DNA from: Amycolatopsis umgeniensis
GTDB taxonomy: Bacteria; Actinomycetota; Actinomycetes; Mycobacteriales; Pseudonocardiaceae
NCBI RefSeq assembly: GCF_014205155.1
Contig: NZ_JACHMX010000001.1
Location: forward strand, 7,192,001 to 7,256,000
DNA: 64,000 bases
Reading direction: 5' to 3'
The notes under the pieces were generated by a model. It saw only the letters and a program-made list of their open reading frames with translations. It had not been told where the DNA came from and made no database searches. Positions 57,138 through 64,000 of this stretch are shown here, one piece after another. How positions within the stretch are numbered: position 1 is the stretch's first letter; each line of letters begins with the position of its first letter. Both the position numbers and the translations under genes were made by a program.

Positions 57138-57824
57138 GTGATCCGCCGTGTCGCCGTGCTCCCGCAACCCCCGCTGCTCATCCCCGAACTGGCCGCCGGA
57201 GCGGCGGACGAGTGCGCCGAGCTGCGCGAAGCCTGCCTAGCCGCCGTGCGGCGCCTGACCAGCGCTTCGCCGGACTGGATCGTCGTCGGCGCGGCCGTGG
57301 GCGCCCCCTCGGTCCCGGAAAACGCGAGCGGCTCCTTCCGGGGATTCGGAGTCGACCTCGGAGTCTCACTCAGCCGGGTGACAACGCCCGAAACGGAGCT
57401 GCCGTTGCCCGCGCTCGTGGCCGGCTGGCTGCGCGAGCAGGGCGGTGCGTCGTCCGCCCGAGTCCGTCTCGTCGACCCCGCGACCCCTCCCGGCCAGTGC
57501 GAACTGGTCGGCCGCGAGCTGGGGGAGCCCGCCGCGGTGCTCGTTCTCGGCGACGGTTCGAGCCGGCACGGCCCGCGTTCTCCCGGCGGTGAGGACGAGC
57601 GCGCGGTGGGCTTCGACGACGGCATCCGCGCCGCGCTGGCCGAGGCCGACACCGCCGCGCTGGCCGCACTCGACCCGGACTTCGCCGCCGGACTCGGGGC
57701 GGGGGGTCGCGCGCCTTGGCAGGTCCTCGCCGGGCTGGCGGACGGGGACTGGACCGCGGACGTGCTCTACTCGGCCGCGCCGTTCGGCGTCGGCTATCAC
57801 GTCGCCGTCTGGGAGCGGGCGTGA
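57138..57824 (+). CDS. Rv2728c-like protein related to class III extradiol dioxygenases
   Basis: 228 residues from GTG 57138. It begins with [12 protein letters not shown] and contains [14 protein letters not shown], resembling the extradiol/MEMO-like fold, but the full metal triad is not obvious. An Ala-rich homologue, Rv2728c, precedes miaA in Mtb. GTGA overlap with miaA. Function unknown. Confidence 0.78.
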   Translation: MIRRVAVLPQPPLLIPELAAGAADECAELREACLAAVRRLTSASPDWIVVGAAVGAPSVPENASGSFRGFGVDLGVSLSRVTTPETELPLPALVAGWLREQGGASSARVRLVDPATPPGQCELVGRELGEPAAVLVLGDGSSRHGPRSPGGEDERAVGFDDGIRAALAEADTAALAALDPDFAAGLGAGGRAPWQVLAGLADGDWTADVLYSAAPFGVGYHVAVWERA

Positions 57825-58723
57825 TCCGGCCGGTCGCGGTCGTCGGGCCCACGGCGACCGGGAAGACCGCGCTGGCCGTCGAACTCGCGCTCACCCTCGG
57901 GGGTGAGGTGGTCAACGCCGACGCGCTGCAGTTGTACCGCGGCATGGACATCGGGACGGCCAAGGCGACCGCCGAGGAGCGGCGGGGCGTGCCGCATCAT
58001 CTGCTGGACGTCCTCGACGTCACCGAGACGGCGTCCGTGGCCGCGTACCAGCGCGACGCGCGCGAGCGGATCGAAGAACTCCTCGCCGACGGCCGCGTGC
58101 CGATCCTCACCGGCGGGTCGGGGCTCTACGTCCAGGCCGTGCTCGATGACCTGAAGTTCCCGGGCACCGACCCCGCCGTGCGCGCCCGGCTGACCGCCGA
58201 GGCCGACGAGATCGGCGTCGCCGCGATGCACGCCAGGCTCACCGGGCTGGACCCGATCGCCGCCACCGCGATCCTGCCGACCAACACCCGCCGCATCGTG
58301 CGCGCGCTGGAGGTCATCGAGATCACCGGAGAACCGTTCTCGGCGAACCTGCCGAAACCGGGGCCCGCGCGCTACGACACCGTCCTGATCGGCGTGGACC
58401 GCGAACCGGCCGAACTCGACGTCCGCGTCGACAGCCGCGTGGAGCTCATGTTCGAAGCCGGACTCGTCGGCGAAGTCCGGTCGCTGCTGGGCCACGGACT
58501 CCGCGACGGGCTCACCGCGTCGAGGGCGCTGGGCTACCAGCAGGTGATCGCCGCACTCGACGCCGACGAGGACTTCCAGGCCGCCGCCGACGCCACCGCG
58601 CAGGCGACCCGGAGGTTCGTGCGGAGGCAACGTTCCTGGTTCCGGCGCGACAAGCGCATCGAGTGGTTCGACGGCGGTTCGGAGCGGCTGGCCGAGCGCG
58701 TCCTCGAAGTGGCGGCCCAGTAA
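57821..58723 (+). CDS. miaA: tRNA dimethylallyltransferase MiaA
   Basis: 300 residues from GTG 57821. P-loop [39 protein letters not shown] and the C-terminal [15 protein letters not shown]. It prenylates A37 of tRNAs reading UNN codons; MiaB then thiolates it. The TAA stop forms part of a -10-like hexamer for dapF. Confidence 0.97.
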   Translation: MIRPVAVVGPTATGKTALAVELALTLGGEVVNADALQLYRGMDIGTAKATAEERRGVPHHLLDVLDVTETASVAAYQRDARERIEELLADGRVPILTGGSGLYVQAVLDDLKFPGTDPAVRARLTAEADEIGVAAMHARLTGLDPIAATAILPTNTRRIVRALEVIEITGEPFSANLPKPGPARYDTVLIGVDREPAELDVRVDSRVELMFEAGLVGEVRSLLGHGLRDGLTASRALGYQQVIAALDADEDFQAAADATAQATRRFVRRQRSWFRRDKRIEWFDGGSERLAERVLEVAAQ

Positions 58724-58726
58724 TCT
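58721..58726 (+). promoter_or_regulatory. -10-like TAATCT for dapF, overlapping the miaA stop
   Basis: TAATCT ends 7 nt before ATG 58734 and includes the miaA TAA. dapF may have its own leaderless transcript in addition to read-through from miaA. Confidence 0.5.
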
Positions 58727-58733
58727 TGCGGCC

Positions 58734-59561
58734 ATGGGCGGCATCGAATTCCTTAAGGGACACGGCACACAGAACGATTTCGTGCTGCTTCCCGACCCTG
58801 ACGGCCGCCTCGAGCTGACCGAGGCACGGGTGGCGGCGCTGTGCGACCGTCAGCGTGGTCTCGGCGCCGACGGCGTGCTGCGTATCGTGCGCTCGGCGGC
58901 GGTGGGGGTGGAATCCGCGGGCGAATGGTTCATGGACTACCGCAACGCCGACGGTTCGATCGCGGAGATGTGCGGCAACGGCGTCCGGGTCTTCGTGCGG
59001 CACCTGGTCGACTCCGGGCTGGTGAGCGAGCGCGAGTTCGTCATCGGCACCCGTGCCGGCGACAGGCCGGTCCAGATGCACGCGGACGGCTCCGTCACCG
59101 TGCAAATGGGACCGGCGACGATCACGGGTACTTCGGTCACCGTGGTCGCGGGGCAGCCGTTCTCCGGTGTCGCGGTCAACGTCGGCAACCCGCATCTGGT
59201 GTCCGTCGTCGAGGACGACGTCGACGAACTGGACCTGCGCGACCAGCCCGACTTCGACTCCGACGTGTTCCCGGAGGGCGTGAACCTCGAGTTCATCAAC
59301 CTGCTGGGGGACAACGCGCTGAAGATGCGCGTCCACGAACGCGGCGTCGGCGAGACGCGGTCCTGCGGCACCGGCACGGTCGCCGCGGTCGCGGCCGCGC
59401 TGCACCTCGCGGGCACCGACACCGGTGAAGCGACCGTCGACATCCCCGGCGGCCAAGTGATCGTCGGGATCCGCCGCGGCGGATCCACGCTGACCGGACC
59501 GGCGGAGATCGTCGCCCGCGGCGAACTCGACGAAACCTGGTGGGCCGGACTCGGTTCTTAG
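58734..59561 (+). CDS. dapF: Diaminopimelate epimerase
   Basis: 275 residues. Both catalytic cysteines are present: in [10 protein letters not shown] (base) and [12 protein letters not shown] (acid); N-terminal [11 protein letters not shown]. It converts LL-DAP to meso-DAP for lysine and peptidoglycan. Order miaA-dapF-(...)-hflX as in Mtb and Streptomyces. Confidence 0.97.
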   Translation: MGGIEFLKGHGTQNDFVLLPDPDGRLELTEARVAALCDRQRGLGADGVLRIVRSAAVGVESAGEWFMDYRNADGSIAEMCGNGVRVFVRHLVDSGLVSEREFVIGTRAGDRPVQMHADGSVTVQMGPATITGTSVTVVAGQPFSGVAVNVGNPHLVSVVEDDVDELDLRDQPDFDSDVFPEGVNLEFINLLGDNALKMRVHERGVGETRSCGTGTVAAVAAALHLAGTDTGEATVDIPGGQVIVGIRRGGSTLTGPAEIVARGELDETWWAGLGS

Positions 59562-60805
59562 CCGACGGCGACCGGTTCCTTCGGCAGGTCGCGAAGCTGC
59601 CGAAGCGGGGAGAAGACCACCCACAGGAGTGCCGCGGTCTCACCGGCCACGGCGACCCACAGTGTGGCCCGGATCCCGATCGCTTCACCGAGGACACCGC
59701 CGAGCAGCCCGCCCAGCGGCAGCATCCCCCAGACGACGAACCGCACACTCGCGTTCATCCGGCCGAGCAGCCGGTCCGGGCAGACGGCCTGCCGGTACGA
59801 GACCTGCGCGACGTTGTAGACGATGATCCCGAATCCGGCGATCATCGTGGCCGCCGGGAACAGGATGATCCGCCAGCCCGGCGCGGCCAGCGGGAGCAGC
59901 AGGTAGAACGGCCAGGTCACCAGCGGAACGAGCCAGATCGACCTGGCCTGCCCGATCCGCCGGGTGATGGCGTTGGCGAAGATCGCGCCCGTGATCCCGC
60001 CCACCCCGCCGGTCGCGAGCACGAGGCCGACGGCCGCGGGGGACAGGCCCAGCTCCCGGTTCAGGAACAGGATCTGCACCGCTGCGAAGGCGCCGTTGAA
60101 CAGGTTGGCCGTCGCCGTGCAGGCGACGATCGACCGCAGCGTGGTGTCGGTGAACACGAACCGCAGTCCCTCGACGATCTGGGGGAGCAGCTTCGTGTCT
60201 TCGTGCCGCTCGGGCTCCGGTTCGACGGTGCGGATCCGCAGCAGGAACAGCGCCGAGGTGAGGAAGCCGAGCCCGGTCGTGAGCACGGCGTTGGCCGCGC
60301 CGACCAGTTGCACCAGTCCGCCCCCGACACCCGGACCGGCCAGGAACGCCACGGATTGGCTGGCCTGGAGCTTCGCGTTGCCTTCGAGAAGATGTTCGCG
60401 GCCGACCAGCGCCGGCAGATACGACTGGTAGGCGATGTCGAAGAACACCGTCGCGGTGCCGACGAGCGTGGCGACGACGATGAGCTGCGTCAGCGAAAGG
60501 ACCCCGGCCCACCAGGCGACGGGGATGCTGAGCAGCAACGCGGCGCGGACGAAATCGGCCCGCAGCATCAGCGTGCGGCGCCGCATCCGGTCCACCCAGA
60601 CGCCCGCGGGCAGCCCGATGATCAGGAACGCGATGGTCTCGGCCGCGGTCAGCAGTCCCATCTGGAACGGCGTCGCCGCCAGGACGGTGGCCGCGAGCAG
60701 GGGAATCACGGTGTGGCCGGCGAACGCGCCCACCTGACTGGCCGTGTCGCCCGCCCAGAGCCGTCGGAAGTCCGCGTGGAAGAAGAGGGAGTCTCTGCGC
60801 ACCAC
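59558..60805 (-). CDS. MFS transporter (enterobactin-exporter-like)
   Basis: 415 residues from GTG 60805; an upstream TTG (60838) lies inside an apparent -35 and inside the operator, so it is rejected. Begins [24 protein letters not shown], typical of EntS/MFS_3 proteins, then about 12 helices with [17 protein letters not shown] in loop 2-3. Probably a drug or siderophore exporter under the divergent HTH regulator. Stop overlaps dapF by 4 nt. Confidence 0.88.
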   Translation of the reverse strand: MVRRDSLFFHADFRRLWAGDTASQVGAFAGHTVIPLLAATVLAATPFQMGLLTAAETIAFLIIGLPAGVWVDRMRRRTLMLRADFVRAALLLSIPVAWWAGVLSLTQLIVVATLVGTATVFFDIAYQSYLPALVGREHLLEGNAKLQASQSVAFLAGPGVGGGLVQLVGAANAVLTTGLGFLTSALFLLRIRTVEPEPERHEDTKLLPQIVEGLRFVFTDTTLRSIVACTATANLFNGAFAAVQILFLNRELGLSPAAVGLVLATGGVGGITGAIFANAITRRIGQARSIWLVPLVTWPFYLLLPLAAPGWRIILFPAATMIAGFGIIVYNVAQVSYRQAVCPDRLLGRMNASVRFVVWGMLPLGGLLGGVLGEAIGIRATLWVAVAGETAALLWVVFSPLRQLRDLPKEPVAVG

Positions 60806-60819
60806 GCCACCTTGGCGTG

Positions 60820-60843
60820 AGTGATTGGAAACTGTCAATCACT
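60820..60843. promoter_or_regulatory. Operator AGTGATTG-N8-CAATCACT between MFS and HTH genes
   Basis: Perfect 8-bp arms with 8-nt spacer. The minus-strand TTGACA (60838-60833) inside it looks like the -35 of the MFS gene, so a protein bound here would block MFS transcription. Confidence 0.65.
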
Positions 60844-60850
60844 TCCGCTC

Positions 60851-60856
60851 TAGGCT
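60851..60856 (+). promoter_or_regulatory. -10-like TAGGCT for the leaderless HTH gene
   Basis: TAGGCT ends 6 nt before GTG 60863. Confidence 0.5.
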
Positions 60857-60862
60857 GTCGCG

Positions 60863-61360
60863 GTGCCCACTCCACGACGTGCCGCCACCGAGGCCGAGAT
60901 CGCCGCCATGGCCTCCGGAATAAGGCTGCGCATCATCCGGTTGACCTACTCCGAGGCGCTGACCAACAAGGAACTCGCCGGAAGACTCGATCGCGACCCG
61001 GCGACGACGCTGCACCACGTGCGCAAACTCGTCGACACAGGGTTCCTCGAAGCGCTGCCGCCGAGACGCGGCACGCGCGGCGCGAAAGAAATTCCGTATC
61101 GCTCGACCGGGTTGTCCTGGCATCTTGATTCCAGCGACAGGGGAATCGATCAGGCGATCTTCGAGGCTTATCTGGCCGAGATCGCCGAAGTGGGATTCGA
61201 CGACTTGCAGCAGACTCGCCTGGTCGTCCAGGTACCGGACGAGCAGATCGCCGAGTTCGAAGCACGGCTGATGGAGCTGGTCGACGACTTCATCAACCGG
61301 CCGGCCGACCCGGACGCGAAACGTACGGCCATCTACCTGTCGAAATATCCCAGCAGGTAA
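60863..61360 (+). CDS. ArsR-like winged-helix transcriptional regulator
   Basis: 165 residues from GTG 60863. The winged helix spans about 12-75: MASGIRLRIIRLTYSEALTNKELAGRLDRDPATTLHHVRKLVDTGFLE. The C-terminal half is acidic and helical, likely for dimerisation or ligand binding. It is divergent from the MFS exporter across a palindromic operator and is its probable repressor. Confidence 0.88.
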   Translation: MPTPRRAATEAEIAAMASGIRLRIIRLTYSEALTNKELAGRLDRDPATTLHHVRKLVDTGFLEALPPRRGTRGAKEIPYRSTGLSWHLDSSDRGIDQAIFEAYLAEIAEVGFDDLQQTRLVVQVPDEQIAEFEARLMELVDDFINRPADPDAKRTAIYLSKYPSR

Positions 61361-61403
61361 TGAATTCGGTCCCGCCGCCGAAACGTGGGACCATGGAGGC
61401 ACG

Positions 61404-62837
61404 ATGACGGAACTGACACACAACGATCTGAACGACATGGACCCTTCGACCGGCGAACTGGAGCTCGAGGACCGCGCCTCGCTCCGCCGGGTAGCGGGCC
61501 TGTCCACCGAACTCGCGGATGTCACCGAGGTCGAATACCGGCAGCTGCGCCTGGAGCGCGTCGTTCTGGTCGGTGTGTGGACCGAGGGCAGCGCCCTTCA
61601 GTCCGAGGCCTCGCTCGCCGAACTCGCCCGGCTCGCCGAAACGGCGGGCTCCGAGGTACTGGAAGGCCTGGTGCAGCGGCGGATCCGCCCGGATCCCGCC
61701 ACCTACATCGGCTCGGGCAAGGTCAAGGAACTGCGCGAGATCGTGGCGGCCACCGGTGCCGACACGGTCATCTGCGACGGTGAGCTCTCGCCGGGCCAGC
61801 TGCGCCAGCTCGAGGAGAAGGTCAAGGTGAAGGTCATCGACCGCACCGCCCTGATCCTCGACATCTTCGCGCAGCACGCCCGCTCCAAGGAGGGCAAGGC
61901 GCAGGTCGAGCTGGCCCAGCTGCAGTACCTGATCCCGCGGCTTCGCGGGTGGGGTGCGGCGCTGTCCCGGCAGGCCGGTGGCCGGGCGGGCGGCGCCAAC
62001 GGTGGTGTCGGTCTGCGTGGTCCCGGTGAGACGAAGCTCGAAACCGATCGTCGGCGGATCAGCAAGCGCGTGTCGAAGCTGCGCCGTGAGATCGCCGCGA
62101 TGGACACCATCCGTGAGACCAAACGCGGTCGCCGGGTGGCCAACGAGGTGCCGAGCGTCGCGATCGTCGGCTACACCAACGCCGGCAAGTCGAGCCTGCT
62201 CAACGCGCTGACCGGCGCCGGGGTGCTGGTCGAGGACGCGCTGTTCGCCACGCTGGACCCGACGACCCGCCGGGCGCAGACACCGGACGGCCGCACCTAC
62301 ACGCTGACCGACACCGTCGGTTTCGTCCGGCACCTGCCGCACCAGCTGGTGGACGCGTTCCGTTCGACGCTCGAGGAGGCGGCGAGCGCCGACCTGCTCG
62401 TCCACGTCGTCGACGGTGCCGACCCGACGCCGGAAGAGCAGGTCAACGCGGTCCGCGAAGTGCTCGCCGAGATCACGAAGCGCCGTTCCGAGCCGCTCCC
62501 GCCGGAGCTGCTGGTGATCAACAAGGCCGACGCCGCCGACGAGGTGTCGCTGGTCCGGTTGCGGCACCAGATGGCCGGTTCGGTGCAGGTGTCGGCGCGG
62601 ACCGGCACCGGGATCACGGAGCTGGCCGAAGTGATCGCGGAGCGGTTGCCGAGGCCGGAGGTCATGGTCGAGGCGCTGATCCCGTACTCGCGAGGCGAGC
62701 TCGTCTCCCGCGCCCACGCCGATGGCGAGGTGCTGGAAGAGGAGCACGTCGAAACCGGCACGCGCCTGCTCGTCCGCGGGCGGCCCGAGCTGGCCGCGGC
62801 ACTGAGCGATTTCCAAACGGACGGCTCGGCTCTGTAA
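61404..62837 (+). CDS. hflX: HflX ribosome-associated GTPase
   Basis: 477 residues. HflX N-domain (YIGSGKVKEL, IDRTALILDIFAQHARSKEGKAQVELAQ), the glycine-rich linker (LRGPGETKLE), then the G-domain: G1 GYTNAGKSS, G2 TLDPTTRR, G3 DTVGF, G4 NKAD. It splits stalled or heat-damaged 70S ribosomes. GGAGG upstream of ATG 61404. Confidence 0.96.
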   Translation: MTELTHNDLNDMDPSTGELELEDRASLRRVAGLSTELADVTEVEYRQLRLERVVLVGVWTEGSALQSEASLAELARLAETAGSEVLEGLVQRRIRPDPATYIGSGKVKELREIVAATGADTVICDGELSPGQLRQLEEKVKVKVIDRTALILDIFAQHARSKEGKAQVELAQLQYLIPRLRGWGAALSRQAGGRAGGANGGVGLRGPGETKLETDRRRISKRVSKLRREIAAMDTIRETKRGRRVANEVPSVAIVGYTNAGKSSLLNALTGAGVLVEDALFATLDPTTRRAQTPDGRTYTLTDTVGFVRHLPHQLVDAFRSTLEEAASADLLVHVVDGADPTPEEQVNAVREVLAEITKRRSEPLPPELLVINKADAADEVSLVRLRHQMAGSVQVSARTGTGITELAEVIAERLPRPEVMVEALIPYSRGELVSRAHADGEVLEEEHVETGTRLLVRGRPELAAALSDFQTDGSAL

Positions 62838-62844
62838 GCAAGTA

Positions 62845-62893
62845 CGTGAAGGCCCCCTTCATCGCGCTAGGCGCAATGAAGGGGGCCTTCACG
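62845..62893. terminator. Perfect 18-bp-arm hairpin after hflX (GTGAAGG family)
   Basis: CGTGAAGGCCCCCTTCAT (62845-62862) and ATGAAGGGGGCCTTCACG (62876-62893), 13-nt loop. It starts 8 bp after the hflX stop. Confidence 0.85.
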
Positions 62894-62918
62894 TTCCTTC
62901 CGGACGATAGGTGATTTC

Positions 62919-63182
62919 GTGTCCGTGCCGACGCGCGCTGAGGTTCGCGAAGTGCTGAAAGCCCTCGTCGACGGTGCGATCACGAGTGAGCGAGCCTCCG
63001 ACTGGGCGCGTCCTTGGATCGTCGAAGACGTCCACCGCGTCGACGACGATCTGGTCTGGCAAGCGCTCGACCGGTTGTTCGGCGCCGACCTGATGACCTC
63101 ACCCGCCGGGCACCTGCACGGTCCGGTCGACTTCCGGGCCTGGCTGGCGGAGTTCGATGCTCGCGGCACCGAACTCACGTGA
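62919..63182 (+). CDS. Small hypothetical protein
   Basis: 87 residues from GTG 62919 (AGGTG upstream). Helical N-terminal half (TRAEVREVLKALVDGAITSERASDWARPW) and an acidic C-terminal half. No family recognised. The last codons and the TGA stop are supplied by the first unit of a 21-nt repeat array. Confidence 0.7.
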   Translation: MSVPTRAEVREVLKALVDGAITSERASDWARPWIVEDVHRVDDDLVWQALDRLFGADLMTSPAGHLHGPVDFRAWLAEFDARGTELT

Positions 63183-63233
63183 TCAGACACGGAACTCGCG
63201 TGCGTGGAGCCGGATCTCGCGTGATCAGCCGCC
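63171..63233. repeat. Three units of the 21-nt-period CTCGCGTGA repeat
   Basis: Units 63171-63191, 63192-63212 and 63213-63233, with cores CTCACGTGATCAG, CTCGCGTGCGTGG and CTCGCGTGATCAG. The first overlaps the end of the small CDS. 63234-63357 shows no other gene. Confidence 0.85.
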
Positions 63234-63357
63234 GCACACGCCGGACGTGGCCTACGCGACATTCCGCCCCCATCTCGGCGTTCACACCGAACTGCGCGCC
63301 GTCCCGGACGTCTCCGTAGTGTGGGGCTTCAGGGGTTCCACGGGTACGGAGGTGGAT

Positions 63358-64000
63358 GTGCGGGGGATTGTCGCGGCGGCGGTCGTGCTGGGGACGTTCG
63401 TCGGCGGGGCGGCTCCCGCCATGGCACAGGACGTCCCGGCCCCGCAGCCGGTGTGCAAGAACGGCGATTCCCGGCTCAGTGAGCTTTCCGGTCTCGTTTC
63501 GGACGGCGAGCGGCTGTACGCCCTCAACGACGGCGGCACCAAGACGCAGGTCTTCGTGCTCGACCGCGACTGCAAGGTCCAGAAGGTCATCTCGGCCGCG
63601 ACGGATCCTTACGACCCCGAGGACCTCGCCCGCACCGCGGACGGCACCTTCTGGCTTTCCGACACCGGCGACAACCGCAAGCGCCGGGACACGGTCGCGC
63701 TGATCTCGCTGACCCCGCAGGGCAAGGCGACGCTGCACCGGCTCACGTACCCAGACGGGCAACACGACGTCGAAGCGTTGATCATGGATCGCTCGGGTAC
63801 GCCGTACCTGATCACCAAGGACCTCTTCGGCGACTCGAAGGTGTACCGGCCGACAGGACCGCTCGCCAGCCCCGGGCCGACGCCGCTGGAGAACGTGGGA
63901 TCACTGCAGATCAAGGAGACCTCGACGCCGGGTGGGCCTGCCGGGTCGATCGGTTCGATGACGGTGACCGGGGCGGCGTCGACGGCGGACGGGTCCGTGG
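63358..64000 (+). CDS. Secreted protein, possibly beta-propeller (3' truncated)
   Basis: Starts at GTG 63358 after GGAGGTG and stays open to the window end (214 codons visible). Signal peptide about 1-24 ending APAMA. The mature part has alternating strands such as LSGLVSDGERLYALNDGG, TFWLSDTGDNRKRRD and DVEALIMDRSGTPYLITKD, suggesting a propeller or esterase-like repeat. One disulfide is possible (VCKNGD and RDCKV). Function unknown. Confidence 0.75.
   Translation, partial: MRGIVAAAVVLGTFVGGAAPAMAQDVPAPQPVCKNGDSRLSELSGLVSDGERLYALNDGGTKTQVFVLDRDCKVQKVISAATDPYDPEDLARTADGTFWLSDTGDNRKRRDTVALISLTPQGKATLHRLTYPDGQHDVEALIMDRSGTPYLITKDLFGDSKVYRPTGPLASPGPTPLENVGSLQIKETSTPGGPAGSIGSMTVTGAASTADGSV

Noticed and set aside
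60806..60838. TTG start giving an 11-residue longer MFS protein
   Set aside because: TTG is part of TTGACA, an apparent -35 inside the palindromic operator; GTG 60805 starts the conserved part.

Overview
High-GC actinobacterial DNA, most likely Pseudonocardiaceae and Amycolatopsis-like. This is inferred from about 70% GC, frequent GTG starts, and gene order shared with Mycobacterium tuberculosis (Mtb), Streptomyces and Corynebacterium. No database search was possible. The window is chromosomal backbone: there is no insertion sequence, prophage, integrase, CRISPR array or rRNA. One tRNA gene is present.

Layout. (1) 1-4421: the 3' part of the division/cell-wall cluster, ftsW-murG-murC-ftsQ, with overlapping genes. 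ftsZ does not follow ftsQ; a 23-bp-arm palindrome and a TetR/NmrA pair stand there instead. (2) 5-21 kb: a region related to Mtb Rv2172c-Rv2176, with a PASTA Ser/Thr kinase, its Rv2175c-like partner, an idsA-crtI-crtB-LLM oxidoreductase carotenoid operon flanked by two CGNR zinc-finger proteins, azlCD, an alkylmercury-lyase relative, metF and a DUF885 peptidase-like protein. (3) 21-34 kb: an EamA transporter behind a leader peptide, ybaK-GNAT, a LexA-box HEPN gene with an MDMPI-family gene, VOC, an ACT-GNAT fusion, def, the large helicase lhr and a membrane-anchored Hsp70. (4) 34-46 kb: DUF3046-recA-recX, two small enzymes and a GNAT, edd-eda, a four-gene Sdh1-type succinate dehydrogenase operon, tRNA-Arg(ACG) and a methyltransferase. 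(5) 46-64 kb: gluABCD with divergent gluRK and a lone TAXI protein, then miaB, an Rv2732c-like gene, DUF349, an Rv2728c-like gene, miaA, dapF, an MFS/HTH pair, hflX and a partial secreted protein.

Regulation is unusually readable. Two LexA boxes (23495, 34572) and a perfect RecA-NDp/PafBC-type promoter (34645) mark the DNA-damage response; lhr has a near match. Many genes carry a TANNNT hexamer 6-8 nt before the start codon, the signature of leaderless transcripts. Several regulator genes are divergent from their likely targets across palindromic operators.

The most interesting signal is just upstream of tRNA-Arg(ACG). A 23-codon reading frame with a good ribosome-binding site has three consecutive Arg codons (CGA CGC CGC), all predicted to be read by that same tRNA. 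It is followed by a pause-type hairpin, an antiterminator hairpin and a mutually exclusive intrinsic terminator ending 13 nt before the tRNA. This looks like a ribosome-mediated attenuator controlling a tRNA gene by its own charging level. A second leader peptide with mutually exclusive RNA pairings lies before the EamA transporter. Intergenic regions also carry several families of palindromes and 21-nt-period repeat arrays.
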